Shown in pieces: positions 1-9,311 of a stretch of DNA of 64,000 bases. Position numbers and translations under genes: made by a program. The stretch comes from Bacteroidota bacterium (GTDB taxonomy: Bacteria; Bacteroidota; Ignavibacteria; Kapaibacteriales; UBA2268). The notes beneath the pieces were generated by a model. The model was not told the origin of the DNA and ran no database searches. It saw nothing but the letters and a program-made list of their open reading frames with translations. Location: NCBI GenBank assembly GCA_004322215.1, contig SCSM01000011.1:310001-374000 (forward strand), written 5' to 3'. Within the stretch, counting starts at the first letter, position 1, and each line of letters begins with the position of its first letter.

Positions 1-1050
1 GGTATTACATTCATAGGGCCATCTGCCGAATCAATTAAAAAGATGGGTAACAAATCCGTTGCAAAAGAAACGATGCGCAATGCCGGAGTTCCTGTTGTAC
101 CCGGAAGCGATGGCGTTGTGGATACTGAAAAAGATGCAAAAAAAATTGCAAACGAAATCGGTTACCCGATTTTATTGAAAGCTGTTGCAGGCGGCGGTGG
201 AAAAGGCATGCGTCTCGTTAATGATGACACCGAACTTGAAAAAGCTTTCTCGATGACAAAATATGAGGCGGAATCAGCTTTTAATAATCCGGATTTATAT
301 ATTGAAAAACTTGTTGCCGGCTCAAGGCATATTGAAATTCAGTTACTCGGAGACAAGCATGGTAATATCATTCATCTCAATGAAAGAGAATGTTCGATTC
401 AGAGAAGGCACCAGAAATTAATCGAGGAGGCACCATCTACAATTGTCACTAATGATTTGAGAAGTTCCATGGGCAATGCTGCAGTTCTTGGAGCAATGGC
501 TGTCAATTATTTTGGCCCGGGAACAATAGAATTTCTCGTTGATAACAATCGCAACTTTTACTTTATGGAAATGAACACAAGAATACAGGTCGAGCATCCT
601 GTAACAGAAGAATCCCTCGATATTGACTTAATTAAAGAACAAATAAAAATAGCGTCAGGAGAGAAACTTTCAATCCAGCCAAGTGAACCGAAGATGCATG
701 CAATAGAGTGCAGAATTAATGCAGAAGACCCCTATAATGATTTCAGGCCTAATCCAGGAACAATCGAAAGTCTGCATTTTCCCGGAGGACATGGAGTAAG
801 AGTGGATTCACATATTTATACAGGATATACGATACCTCCATATTATGATTCACTCGTTGCAAAATTGATTACTTTTGCACCTACGAGAGAAGGAGCAATT
901 GCAAAAATGCAGCTTGCTCTCGATGAATTTGTGATTGAAGGAATAAAAACAACAATTCCTTTCCATCAGAAAATGATGCAGAATCCTGATTTTATAGCTG
1001 GTAATATTGACACAAAATATCTTGAAAGAATTGATTGGAAAACATTATAA
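1..1050 (+). CDS. accC: Biotin carboxylase (acetyl-/acyl-CoA carboxylase subunit), 5' truncated by window edge
   Basis: Frame is open from base 1 (GITFIGPSAESIKKMGNK...); ATP-grasp motifs GGGGKGMR, EMNTRIQVEHPVTE, biotin carboxylase C-terminal domain. Confidence 0.93.
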   Translation, partial: GITFIGPSAESIKKMGNKSVAKETMRNAGVPVVPGSDGVVDTEKDAKKIANEIGYPILLKAVAGGGGKGMRLVNDDTELEKAFSMTKYEAESAFNNPDLYIEKLVAGSRHIEIQLLGDKHGNIIHLNERECSIQRRHQKLIEEAPSTIVTNDLRSSMGNAAVLGAMAVNYFGPGTIEFLVDNNRNFYFMEMNTRIQVEHPVTEESLDIDLIKEQIKIASGEKLSIQPSEPKMHAIECRINAEDPYNDFRPNPGTIESLHFPGGHGVRVDSHIYTGYTIPPYYDSLVAKLITFAPTREGAIAKMQLALDEFVIEGIKTTIPFHQKMMQNPDFIAGNIDTKYLERIDWKTL

Positions 1051-1069
1051 ATTTATTTAGGAGTTTTTT

Positions 1070-1450
1070 ATGAATTTCCCGGAAAATTTAAAGTACACAA
1101 CAGACCATGAATGGTTAAAAGTAGAAGGCAGCAAAGCAATAGTCGGGATTACCGACCATGCACAAGGCGAGCTTGGCGATGTCGTCTATATTGACATTGC
1201 CGAAGATATAACATTTGTTAAAGCAGGAGAATCGTTCGGCACGATTGAAGCTGTTAAAACGGTTGCCGATATGTTAGCACCGGTATCAGGAAAAGTTCTC
1301 GATGTAAACAGGAGCTTAAACGACCATCCCGAAGTAGTTAATAAGGACCCTTATGGTGAGGGATGGATGATTGAAATAGAAATGGCTAATCCGTCTGAAG
1401 TTAATGAACTGCTGGATGTTAAGCAATATAAAGACCTTATTGGTCATTAA
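1070..1450 (+). CDS. gcvH: Glycine cleavage system H protein
   Basis: YTTDHEWLKVEG..., lipoyl-lysine motif GTIEAVKTVADMLAPVSG. Confidence 0.97.
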   Translation: MNFPENLKYTTDHEWLKVEGSKAIVGITDHAQGELGDVVYIDIAEDITFVKAGESFGTIEAVKTVADMLAPVSGKVLDVNRSLNDHPEVVNKDPYGEGWMIEIEMANPSEVNELLDVKQYKDLIGH

Positions 1451-1535
1451 TATCATTACAAGTCATTCTGAATGTAGTGATACTTAATAAATAAATCAAC
1501 CTAATATATACTAAAAGATTCTTTAAGGAGTTTAT

Positions 1536-1574
1536 CCTGAACTTTATTCGGGTTCAGAGTGTCTTTTTTTTTTC
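1536..1574 (+). terminator. Putative rho-independent terminator
   Basis: CTGAAC...GTTCAG stem followed by a run of T. Confidence 0.45.
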
Positions 1575-1706
1575 TAAATTTATCTATCCCAAATTTTCCT
1601 TTTAATCCTAAGTTTTTTTAATTTGCAGACAATAATTGATGTGTGTTTACACTCTATTATTTTAGTTTATTGAAAAGTATTTTATTGAATATATTTTGGT
1701 GAGAAA

Positions 1707-3554
1707 ATGAAAACAAAAGATTACTATTTTATTAAATCGCTGTTAATTTCGATTGTAATTATATTTGTTATTTTACCTCAGAATAAGTTGTTTTCGCAGG
1801 AATGGAATATTTACTATGACAGTCCTCCAAATGTTGCAACTTGCACACCCGGTGTATTGAAACAATCAGAAAAAGATGCTGTATTGGCTAAAGTTAATAA
1901 AATAAGAAGCATCCATGGCTTAAAACCTGTAACTTATGACCCTGCCGGTGATGCAGAGTCACAAGCAGCAACATTAATTATGGTGGCTAACAGCGCCTTA
2001 TCTCATACTCCATCTCCATCCTGGCAATGTTATACACAACTTGGATATAATGGAGCTAGTGCCAGTAATCTTCATCTTTCATGGTATTCAAATACCAGTC
2101 AAATTCCCCAAACCCTGGAAAGCATTTATGGTTGGATGATTGATAAAATAATTATCAATAATAAAGATGATTCAACACTCGGACATCGACGTGCTATTAT
2201 TAATCCTTTTTTAAGTCAAATATCTTTTGGCAGATGCGATGGCCAACCTAAGGTTTCATCACAGTATCCTTATGGGACTTCAATGTCATTGAAATGGATT
2301 GGAAATCTCCAGCAAAATATTACTGATTGGTCGAAGGATTTTGTTGCTGTTCCTTACGAAAATTATCCACCTGAGTTTTTTGATAGAGAATGGTATCTAT
2401 CATTTTCTGCTTTTTATGATAAAGTTAATTGGAGTAATAACGTAAATGTAGAGTATATAAATGCCACTATTGAGATGAAAGATGAAAACCAACAGAATGT
2501 TAGTGTAACGAATATTAAATTTGATGATAACCTAGGTTGGGGTGGAATACAAAATCAATTATGCTGGAAAGCAACTGGTTTACAAGACCATAAAACATAT
2601 AATGTAACAATAAAAAATGTTAATGTTAATGGGACAATGAAATCATATTCGTACTGGTTCAATTTAAACAATAGTACAATGGATAAACCCGATGACCCAG
2701 TATTATTTATGCCGCCTGATGCCGCAACAGATGTGACTACCAATCCTCAGTTACAATGGAATCCATCTCAGAGAGCATATAAATATAGAGTAAGTGTTTC
2801 AAAGGTTCCTACTTTTACAACAACAATCGTTGATGACCCTGATGTAACAGATTATCATTACAGTTTAGCAGGACTGGAGCCATTTACAAAATATTACTGG
2901 AAAGTGGCAGCAAGCAATGAAGGAGGAGAAAGCGGCTGGTCGCCGGTATGGAACTTTACAACATCTGGTGTTGCACCTGATGCTCCGGAACAGGTATTCC
3001 CGGATGCCGGAGAAGTTGTTAAAAACCTCACACCTACATTAATATGGAAATCCTCAGAATATGCTAATTCATATAATCTTCAAATATCTACCCAAAATGA
3101 TTATACTGACAGTATTGTTAATGAACAGGGACTTACAGATACTACTTATACAGTTAAATCCGGTGTGTTTTCTTTTAAGAAAAATTATTATTGGAGGGTA
3201 CAAGCCGTAAATAATATTGGAGCAAGTTCTTGGTCAAGGCGTAGATTAAGAACTGATAGTGCTACAAGTGTTGTTGAAGCTCTGTCTGGTAGTTCAAATT
3301 CTAAAATCAGCAATTATCCAAATCCATTTAATGGCAAAACGAATATTTCATTCAATGTAAAGTCATCGGGTAATGTATTGTTAAAAGTATATAATTCGCT
3401 TGGTATGGAAATTTCAACTCTTGTAGCTCAAAGATTGGATGCAGGAACATATTCAACTGAATTTGACGGTACGATTGTTCCGGAAGGAACATATTTTATT
3501 AAACTCATAAGTGTTTCCGGCATTGAAACCGGAAAGATGACTCTAATAAGATGA
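1707..3554 (+). CDS. CAP/SCP-domain secreted protein with fibronectin-III-like domains and T9SS type A C-terminal sorting signal
   Basis: N-terminal signal, CAP-like region (KVNKIRSIHGLKPVTYDP...GHRRAIINP), two Fn3-like segments, C-terminal NYPNPFNGKTNISF...GTYFIKL. Confidence 0.85.
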   Translation: MKTKDYYFIKSLLISIVIIFVILPQNKLFSQEWNIYYDSPPNVATCTPGVLKQSEKDAVLAKVNKIRSIHGLKPVTYDPAGDAESQAATLIMVANSALSHTPSPSWQCYTQLGYNGASASNLHLSWYSNTSQIPQTLESIYGWMIDKIIINNKDDSTLGHRRAIINPFLSQISFGRCDGQPKVSSQYPYGTSMSLKWIGNLQQNITDWSKDFVAVPYENYPPEFFDREWYLSFSAFYDKVNWSNNVNVEYINATIEMKDENQQNVSVTNIKFDDNLGWGGIQNQLCWKATGLQDHKTYNVTIKNVNVNGTMKSYSYWFNLNNSTMDKPDDPVLFMPPDAATDVTTNPQLQWNPSQRAYKYRVSVSKVPTFTTTIVDDPDVTDYHYSLAGLEPFTKYYWKVAASNEGGESGWSPVWNFTTSGVAPDAPEQVFPDAGEVVKNLTPTLIWKSSEYANSYNLQISTQNDYTDSIVNEQGLTDTTYTVKSGVFSFKKNYYWRVQAVNNIGASSWSRRRLRTDSATSVVEALSGSSNSKISNYPNPFNGKTNISFNVKSSGNVLLKVYNSLGMEISTLVAQRLDAGTYSTEFDGTIVPEGTYFIKLISVSGIETGKMTLIR

Positions 3555-3564
3555 TTCAAAGTTC

Positions 3565-3593
3565 AATCCCCTCTTTTTAGAGGGGATTTTTTT
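3565..3593 (+). terminator. Rho-independent terminator
   Basis: 10-bp perfect stem AATCCCCTCT-TTTT-AGAGGGGATT plus T tract. Confidence 0.85.
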
Positions 3594-3610
3594 AATAAAC
3601 AAATAAATTC

Positions 3611-4258
3611 ATGGATATTTTTAATAGTATATCTGACATTAGAAGGGATTATACAAAAGGGAGCTTCAGCGAAAAAACAGCTAAAGAAAATCCTTTTGAA
3701 CAATTCAAATTGTGGTTCGATGAAATGTTAAAAATAGATATGCTCGAACCGACTGCTTTTATTTTATCTACTTCAACAAAAGGCGGAAAGCCGTCTTCCA
3801 GGGTATTGCTTTTGAAACAATACGATGATACAGGTTTTGTTTTCTATACAAATTATGACAGCAGGAAGGGAAAAGAAATAGATGAAAATCCTTATGGAGC
3901 AATGCTCTTTTTCTGGGATAAATTAGAACGGCAAGTCAGAATAGAAGGCAGGATTGAAAAAATTTCTTCTGAAGATTCGGATAAATACTTTCAAACAAGA
4001 CCGTACACAAGCCGCTTAGGCACATGGGCTTCTGAACAAAGCTCACCATTATCAAGTAGATTCAAGTTAATTAGAAAAGTTGCCCAATTTATGGCTAAAT
4101 ATCCGTTGAATGTACCTTTGCCTCCCAACTGGGGCGGTTACAAATTATTACCTGATGTATTTGAATTCTGGCAAGGACGTGAAAACCGGCTACATGACAG
4201 ACTTCAATATAATAAAAATGAAGAAGGTAAATGGGGGATATCGAGGTTGTATCCCTGA
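3611..4258 (+). CDS. pdxH: Pyridoxamine 5'-phosphate oxidase
   Basis: 215 aa; DYTKGSFSE, PSSRVLLLKQYDDTGFVFYTNYDSRKGKE, FWQGRENRLHDRLQY. Confidence 0.97.
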   Translation: MDIFNSISDIRRDYTKGSFSEKTAKENPFEQFKLWFDEMLKIDMLEPTAFILSTSTKGGKPSSRVLLLKQYDDTGFVFYTNYDSRKGKEIDENPYGAMLFFWDKLERQVRIEGRIEKISSEDSDKYFQTRPYTSRLGTWASEQSSPLSSRFKLIRKVAQFMAKYPLNVPLPPNWGGYKLLPDVFEFWQGRENRLHDRLQYNKNEEGKWGISRLYP

Positions 4259-4267
4259 GTAAAGAAA

Positions 4268-4304
4268 CTCAATTTTCCCTTTTTTAAAAAAGAGGGAATT
4301 TTCA
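4268..4304. terminator. Putative bidirectional terminator between convergent genes
   Basis: AATTTTCCCTTTTTTAAAAAAGAGGGAATTTT imperfect hairpin between convergent CDSs. Confidence 0.55.
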
Positions 4305-6527
4305 GATAAACGGTTCTTCAAGACGTAACTTTATAGATTCGATTTCACTTTCAAGCAGTTTCTTCCTAAGCAGGATTTCAGATAATTTACTTTCTGAATC
4401 ACTCCTTATATCCTTGTTAGCTCTCATTTTTACCTGCCTCTGATTATTTTCTTCCTCAAGAATTGCAATGTCATCTTTTAATTGCATGAATTCATCCTTT
4501 CTTGTCATTATATTAATTTCCTTAATAAAATATACTAATGTCAGTATCCCGAACAATATTGAAAATGTATATGAAGATATATACAAAACATTGTACAGGT
4601 CCTTGTTCCCTGTATTCAGGTCTTTGAAAAAATCAGGAAAAAAATTAGTTATCAAACCAAGGGCTACAGTCAATCCCAGACAGATTAATCCTGCTGAAAT
4701 GTTGTTTTTCTTTGTGAATACGAGTGTTTCACGCCTCATTTCTATCAATGTATTTTCTGTCTCGAGGAATTCGGTCTGGTCTTTTTCATATTCCTGGCGT
4801 AATAATTTAACACCACTTTCAAGTTCAGTTGATTCATTTTTAATTAATTCGAGTTCGGAAGAAAATTCAGATTTTTTCTTATTTAATTCTTCGGATAATT
4901 TATTCCATGAATCCCTGATAAGCTTTTTCTTCATTTCATACTTTTGCCCGTCAACCACTTTGTTGTATTTATCGAGCTTTTCTGCAATCTCAGGTTTTAA
5001 TGAACTGGTAGTTCTATTTTTAATGAAACAATCCTTGTTATTGAGCAAAAATTCCTTTGCAAGATGAATATCAGATTTAAATGTATCATCGAGTGCAGTT
5101 TCTGTGTCGAATGATTTGAAATATGCAAAACTCCTTATTACATTTAAATCATCGGCAGCAATTTTGTCGAGGATTTCCCCGGTTGATTCATATACATCAG
5201 CTATAACCCTGCATTCATTATAATATTCCGGTTGAAATTCTTTGATATATTCTGTTATAAATTCCCTGATAATCGGAAGAACCATTATCTTGTTTCTTTT
5301 ATTTTCAGATTCAATAGTTAGTGAATTTTTATTTTTAAGAAAATCATAAGCTTTACTAAAATCAGTATCAATGACCTTAAAACATCTCAAACCCTTTTCA
5401 TCAAATTCATTTAAGAAAGAAGCTGCAACAATCCAATCTTTCTGATTTTCAGTCATGCCTTTCATAATAATTGACAGAATCACTTCCAAAATCTTAATTT
5501 TGATTTGTTCTATATCCATATTGTCAAAATATTCGATATAAGATACAATAAGTATAGGGAGTCCTTTAGACAGTTTAATTAATTCATCGGGCTGTTTGAT
5601 TTCTACCATCAGTTCATCCGATAATTCCTGTAAATCGTTATCATTTAAAAGCCCAAGTTCAACTTTATCAATGATTGATTCATATTTATTCCAAATGTTC
5701 GAATACTCTTCTTTTTTAAGATAATCCTCACGTGAAGAAATAATGAATCTTAAATCTATATATTTGGAAATATTTGTGTTTTCTTTTATATATGAAATGT
5801 TATATGAAATAAAATCTGAAAATTTCTTATTGCAGCAATAATCGAGAAGTTCATCAGAAAGCCATTTGATTAATGAATAATCAAATTTCTCGATATTGTC
5901 AAAAGCTATTAATACTTTCTTCGGTTCAGTATCAGAATAATATCTTTCAAAATCATCGCCAATATTTTCACACGGAAAATAATGATTCATAATATCAACA
6001 AGAATTGCCTCCGCTGAAACTTTATACATTTCTGTAATCAGCCGCCTGTCTCCTTTATTCTCCAACAGATTTTCGAGTAAATTTGCATCAATTTTGTTAT
6101 TATCAGGGCGATAAATATCTAAAAGATAATCTGATTCTGATAATAGCGAAGAATTTCTGATTACTTTATCGCATAAATCTTCGTCTCTTGTTTTTAGTAA
6201 CTCAAGAATTTCATTGTATCTTGTAATATTATAATCACATTCTGTGTGTACGAAGGTATTTGCTGGTTCATCTGATGAGATAAAGTTAATAGTTAAAAGT
6301 TGTAGAAATTCAAAAATATTTTTCGGTTTGTCTTCACTGTCGAAGAATAAAATCGAATCGACAACTTTTTTTTCGATTGCCTCATCTAAGAAACGCTTTA
6401 CAAATCTGCTTTTGCCGACTCCAAAAATCCCATTAATAAAATAAATTCGTTTGGATTCCGGGATACCCATTGGTAAAAAAAAACTTTTCCTGATTTTTTC
6501 CTGTTCGATTAAGCGATTAGCAGACAT
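4302..6527 (-). CDS. STAND/AAA-like P-loop NTPase with C-terminal coiled coil and two transmembrane helices
   Basis: Walker A GIFGVGKS, Walker B VLIAFDNIEKFD, sensor-like LRFIISSRED; long Lys/Glu coiled coil; ISAGLICLGLTVALGLI and VLYISSYTFSILFGILTLVYF helices. Confidence 0.7.
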   Translation of the reverse strand: MSANRLIEQEKIRKSFFLPMGIPESKRIYFINGIFGVGKSRFVKRFLDEAIEKKVVDSILFFDSEDKPKNIFEFLQLLTINFISSDEPANTFVHTECDYNITRYNEILELLKTRDEDLCDKVIRNSSLLSESDYLLDIYRPDNNKIDANLLENLLENKGDRRLITEMYKVSAEAILVDIMNHYFPCENIGDDFERYYSDTEPKKVLIAFDNIEKFDYSLIKWLSDELLDYCCNKKFSDFISYNISYIKENTNISKYIDLRFIISSREDYLKKEEYSNIWNKYESIIDKVELGLLNDNDLQELSDELMVEIKQPDELIKLSKGLPILIVSYIEYFDNMDIEQIKIKILEVILSIIMKGMTENQKDWIVAASFLNEFDEKGLRCFKVIDTDFSKAYDFLKNKNSLTIESENKRNKIMVLPIIREFITEYIKEFQPEYYNECRVIADVYESTGEILDKIAADDLNVIRSFAYFKSFDTETALDDTFKSDIHLAKEFLLNNKDCFIKNRTTSSLKPEIAEKLDKYNKVVDGQKYEMKKKLIRDSWNKLSEELNKKKSEFSSELELIKNESTELESGVKLLRQEYEKDQTEFLETENTLIEMRRETLVFTKKNNISAGLICLGLTVALGLITNFFPDFFKDLNTGNKDLYNVLYISSYTFSILFGILTLVYFIKEINIMTRKDEFMQLKDDIAILEEENNQRQVKMRANKDIRSDSESKLSEILLRKKLLESEIESIKLRLEEPFI

Positions 6528-6630
6528 AATACAAATAATTATTTATTTACTGATTAAGCCATACATTGCAAAGATATAATTTATTCACAAGCGATAAAAG
6601 AAATTAACAAATAATCGGTAAAATTTGCAT

Positions 6631-7065
6631 CTATTCGTTTAATTTGAAATAAAGTATCAATTCGGTACCTTCATCAGTGAATTTAAACTCTACCTTATCA
6701 GATATTTTTCTAATTATAAAAATTCCCCTGCCACTCTCTTTTAATAAGTTTTCAGGAAGTAGCGGACTCTCGAGTTTCCCCAAATCAAAACCGCTACCTT
6801 CATCCTTCACGGTAACAATCAGCAGTTTACCATTACATTCAACATGAATGTTTACAAATTTTTTTTCATCAAATTTATTTCCGTGAATTATTGCATTATT
6901 GACAGCTTCCGTAACAGTAATAACGAGATTGTAGTAAAGTTCTTCATTTAAACTAAACATCTCTTTTATTTCCTTTAGCATAGGTTCGACATTCCTAAGC
7001 GATTTCCTGTCGCTCGAAAGTTTTCTTGAAAATGAAATACTTCTACAATCTTTATTATTTGTCAT
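6631..7065 (-). CDS. RsbW-like serine kinase/anti-sigma regulatory ATPase (HATPase_c_2)
   Basis: TEAVNNAIIHGNKFDEKK N-box, DEGSGFDLGKL, GRGIFIIRKISDKVEF. Confidence 0.9.
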   Translation of the reverse strand: MTNNKDCRSISFSRKLSSDRKSLRNVEPMLKEIKEMFSLNEELYYNLVITVTEAVNNAIIHGNKFDEKKFVNIHVECNGKLLIVTVKDEGSGFDLGKLESPLLPENLLKESGRGIFIIRKISDKVEFKFTDEGTELILYFKLNE

Positions 7066-8957
7066 AAAGCTATTTTAGTATTTAAAAAGAAATTCGGGAA
7101 TTTTCTAATTATTGTTTTACCGATAAATTGAAATTCATACCAGCCCTGTAAACTGATAAAAGAATTACCTAATAAATACATTTTAATATCAACCTCAGGT
7201 GCTATCGAATATTGAGCATAACTATAATACCGGCATCCAAACCCTGCATAATAATAATCTGTTATTTTACTTGTCAGCATTATTTTAACAAATTTTTCAA
7301 AATTAATATTTGTTGGCAATTCGGAGAAATTTTTCCTGAATAAAATGCCATATTCTAAAACTTTTAAATTTATATATGATTGCAAACTTAACAATTTAGT
7401 CAGAAATACGGTTATTGAGTCCCTATAACTTACCTGCCTGTTAATATTGCTTCCAATCGAATATGTTGAATCTTCAAAATCATATAAAGTGTAATTCGCA
7501 CTTAAATCAAGTTCAGGATACATTGAAAACAAAGAAGTTTTCCAGCTGAATTTTGGATTAATTCTAATAAATTTGTTCCAGTTATTATTGGCACTTCTTT
7601 TTGCTTTTATGTAAACCATGTGATATAAATAATAATCTGCCTCAATTGAAAAATAAAATGAGTTATCAAACTTATGGAAATATTCACCGCTGATTAATGA
7701 AGTAAATTTATCTCCGTCTGAATTTTCCTTATCACTTGGACTATCAAATTGAAATAATGAAACTGAATATTTTAGCAGGAATCTATCTTTCTTCGTTGGG
7801 TTCCATTCAGTATTAAAATATAAATTTGTTGAGTTGTTATAGAAATCCTTTAGCTTTTCAGACTCCTGCCATTCCAAAAAACCGGCATCACTAATATTAT
7901 AACTTTTCGTTACCAAATTTTTAAAATAACCGGAAAAAAATGAAATACCCATCCCCTGAATAAATTTTTCTGAGACATATTTCATTTCACTTATGAAGTT
8001 AATATTAAATAAATCCGAATTTCGGTTTATACCTGTAATATCATTATTTGAAACATAACCTTTGTAATACTTGTTTATCCAATTTTTAAGCATATTAAAT
8101 TCAAATTTACCTACTAAAAAATCAGTTAAAGAAAAATCGAATTTTATATCGGAATTAAACTTATTATCGAACCATGTCTCTATCGGAATTGTGTTATCAG
8201 ATTTAATACTAAATAATGAAATATAATCTCTTAACAAAAATCCATAATCAATATCAATTTGAATTTTATCGTAATCGCTGAAATTCCTGTAAAGTGAAGT
8301 TTTAAATCCCAGGTCGGCATTTCTTTTATTATTTGACATTCCTACATACTCACTTGTTAATGAAGACTGAATTTTATAATCTTCAACTGATATGTCTCCA
8401 AGATTCCCGTCAAATTTAAATATTGGACCGGATACATTAAATCCCAACTGATTATTTTGCTCGATGCCTGCTTTTAATTCAAAAAATGATTGTGATGATT
8501 CATTATATTTGAATCCTGATGCTAAGTTTATCCTTCCCAATTTATTTAATGAACCATAATTTAAATTATTTTCAACGACTAAACTTATGTTATCAAAAAT
8601 TGGTAATGAGTAATTCATTTTCAATAATTCTACATCTGTTGAGATAAGGTAAGGCATAGTAATATAAATAACAGTGTCTTTTTTTTGTATTGCATCATAA
8701 ACAGTATCTTTTTCAATTTTGAATGTATTGAGCGTGTAACCGTTAAAATTATGAAAAATTGAAAGTTTACCGCCGAATAATCCAAAATCCAAATTAGCAT
8801 TGCTGCTCAAAATAAATGTATTTGCTAGTTTCGATGAATTGAAATTAATTGTATTTATCGGTATTGAATCGCTTACGATTGCAGTACTATCCTGAGATTT
8901 TACCTGCATTAATAATAAAAAAAATATCGATATAAATTTAAATACTATCCTGAACAT
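7062..8957 (-). CDS. Predicted outer-membrane beta-barrel protein of unknown function
   Basis: Signal peptide MFRIVFKFISIFFLLLMQVKSQ followed by alternating amphipathic strands with aromatic ends; 4-nt overlap with the downstream rsbW-like gene. Confidence 0.6.
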   Translation of the reverse strand: MFRIVFKFISIFFLLLMQVKSQDSTAIVSDSIPINTINFNSSKLANTFILSSNANLDFGLFGGKLSIFHNFNGYTLNTFKIEKDTVYDAIQKKDTVIYITMPYLISTDVELLKMNYSLPIFDNISLVVENNLNYGSLNKLGRINLASGFKYNESSQSFFELKAGIEQNNQLGFNVSGPIFKFDGNLGDISVEDYKIQSSLTSEYVGMSNNKRNADLGFKTSLYRNFSDYDKIQIDIDYGFLLRDYISLFSIKSDNTIPIETWFDNKFNSDIKFDFSLTDFLVGKFEFNMLKNWINKYYKGYVSNNDITGINRNSDLFNINFISEMKYVSEKFIQGMGISFFSGYFKNLVTKSYNISDAGFLEWQESEKLKDFYNNSTNLYFNTEWNPTKKDRFLLKYSVSLFQFDSPSDKENSDGDKFTSLISGEYFHKFDNSFYFSIEADYYLYHMVYIKAKRSANNNWNKFIRINPKFSWKTSLFSMYPELDLSANYTLYDFEDSTYSIGSNINRQVSYRDSITVFLTKLLSLQSYINLKVLEYGILFRKNFSELPTNINFEKFVKIMLTSKITDYYYAGFGCRYYSYAQYSIAPEVDIKMYLLGNSFISLQGWYEFQFIGKTIIRKFPNFFLNTKIAL

Positions 8958-8996
8958 GTCTTACCTATAACCGAATTACAGGATAATATAGAAATC

Positions 8997-9227
8997 TTAC
9001 TGACTGTTAACCGATTTTAAATCAGGACTGTCAAAATAATTGGAAAAACAAAGCTGGCGATAAAAAATCACTTTAGCAATTATATCATCTGCCGATTCCT
9101 GGACAATTAATTTTTTACCACTTTTTAAGCTGACGGTAGTATCGTGGAAGGTTTCAACAATCTCAATTTCATCTGCATTAACAGTAATCGGACTGTTATC
9201 AATTTTTGTAAGAGTTATCATGTTCAC
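8997..9227 (-). CDS. flbD: FlbD-family (flagellar-associated) small protein
   Basis: MITLTKIDNSPITVNADEIEIVETFHDTTVSLKSGKKLIVQESADDIIAKVIFYRQ matches the FlbD pattern. Confidence 0.75.
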   Translation of the reverse strand: MNMITLTKIDNSPITVNADEIEIVETFHDTTVSLKSGKKLIVQESADDIIAKVIFYRQLCFSNYFDSPDLKSVNSQ

Positions 9228-9311
9228 CTTGATTTATTATCATTAAAAAAAGCAAATATAATCATTCATATTGCATTATACGTTATACATTTTGTCATTT
9301 TGAGAATAATT

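Noticed and set aside
4468-5067. 199-aa plus-strand ORF
   Set aside because: Lies antisense within the NTPase coiled-coil region; low-complexity Ser/Leu/Phe translation, no recognisable domain
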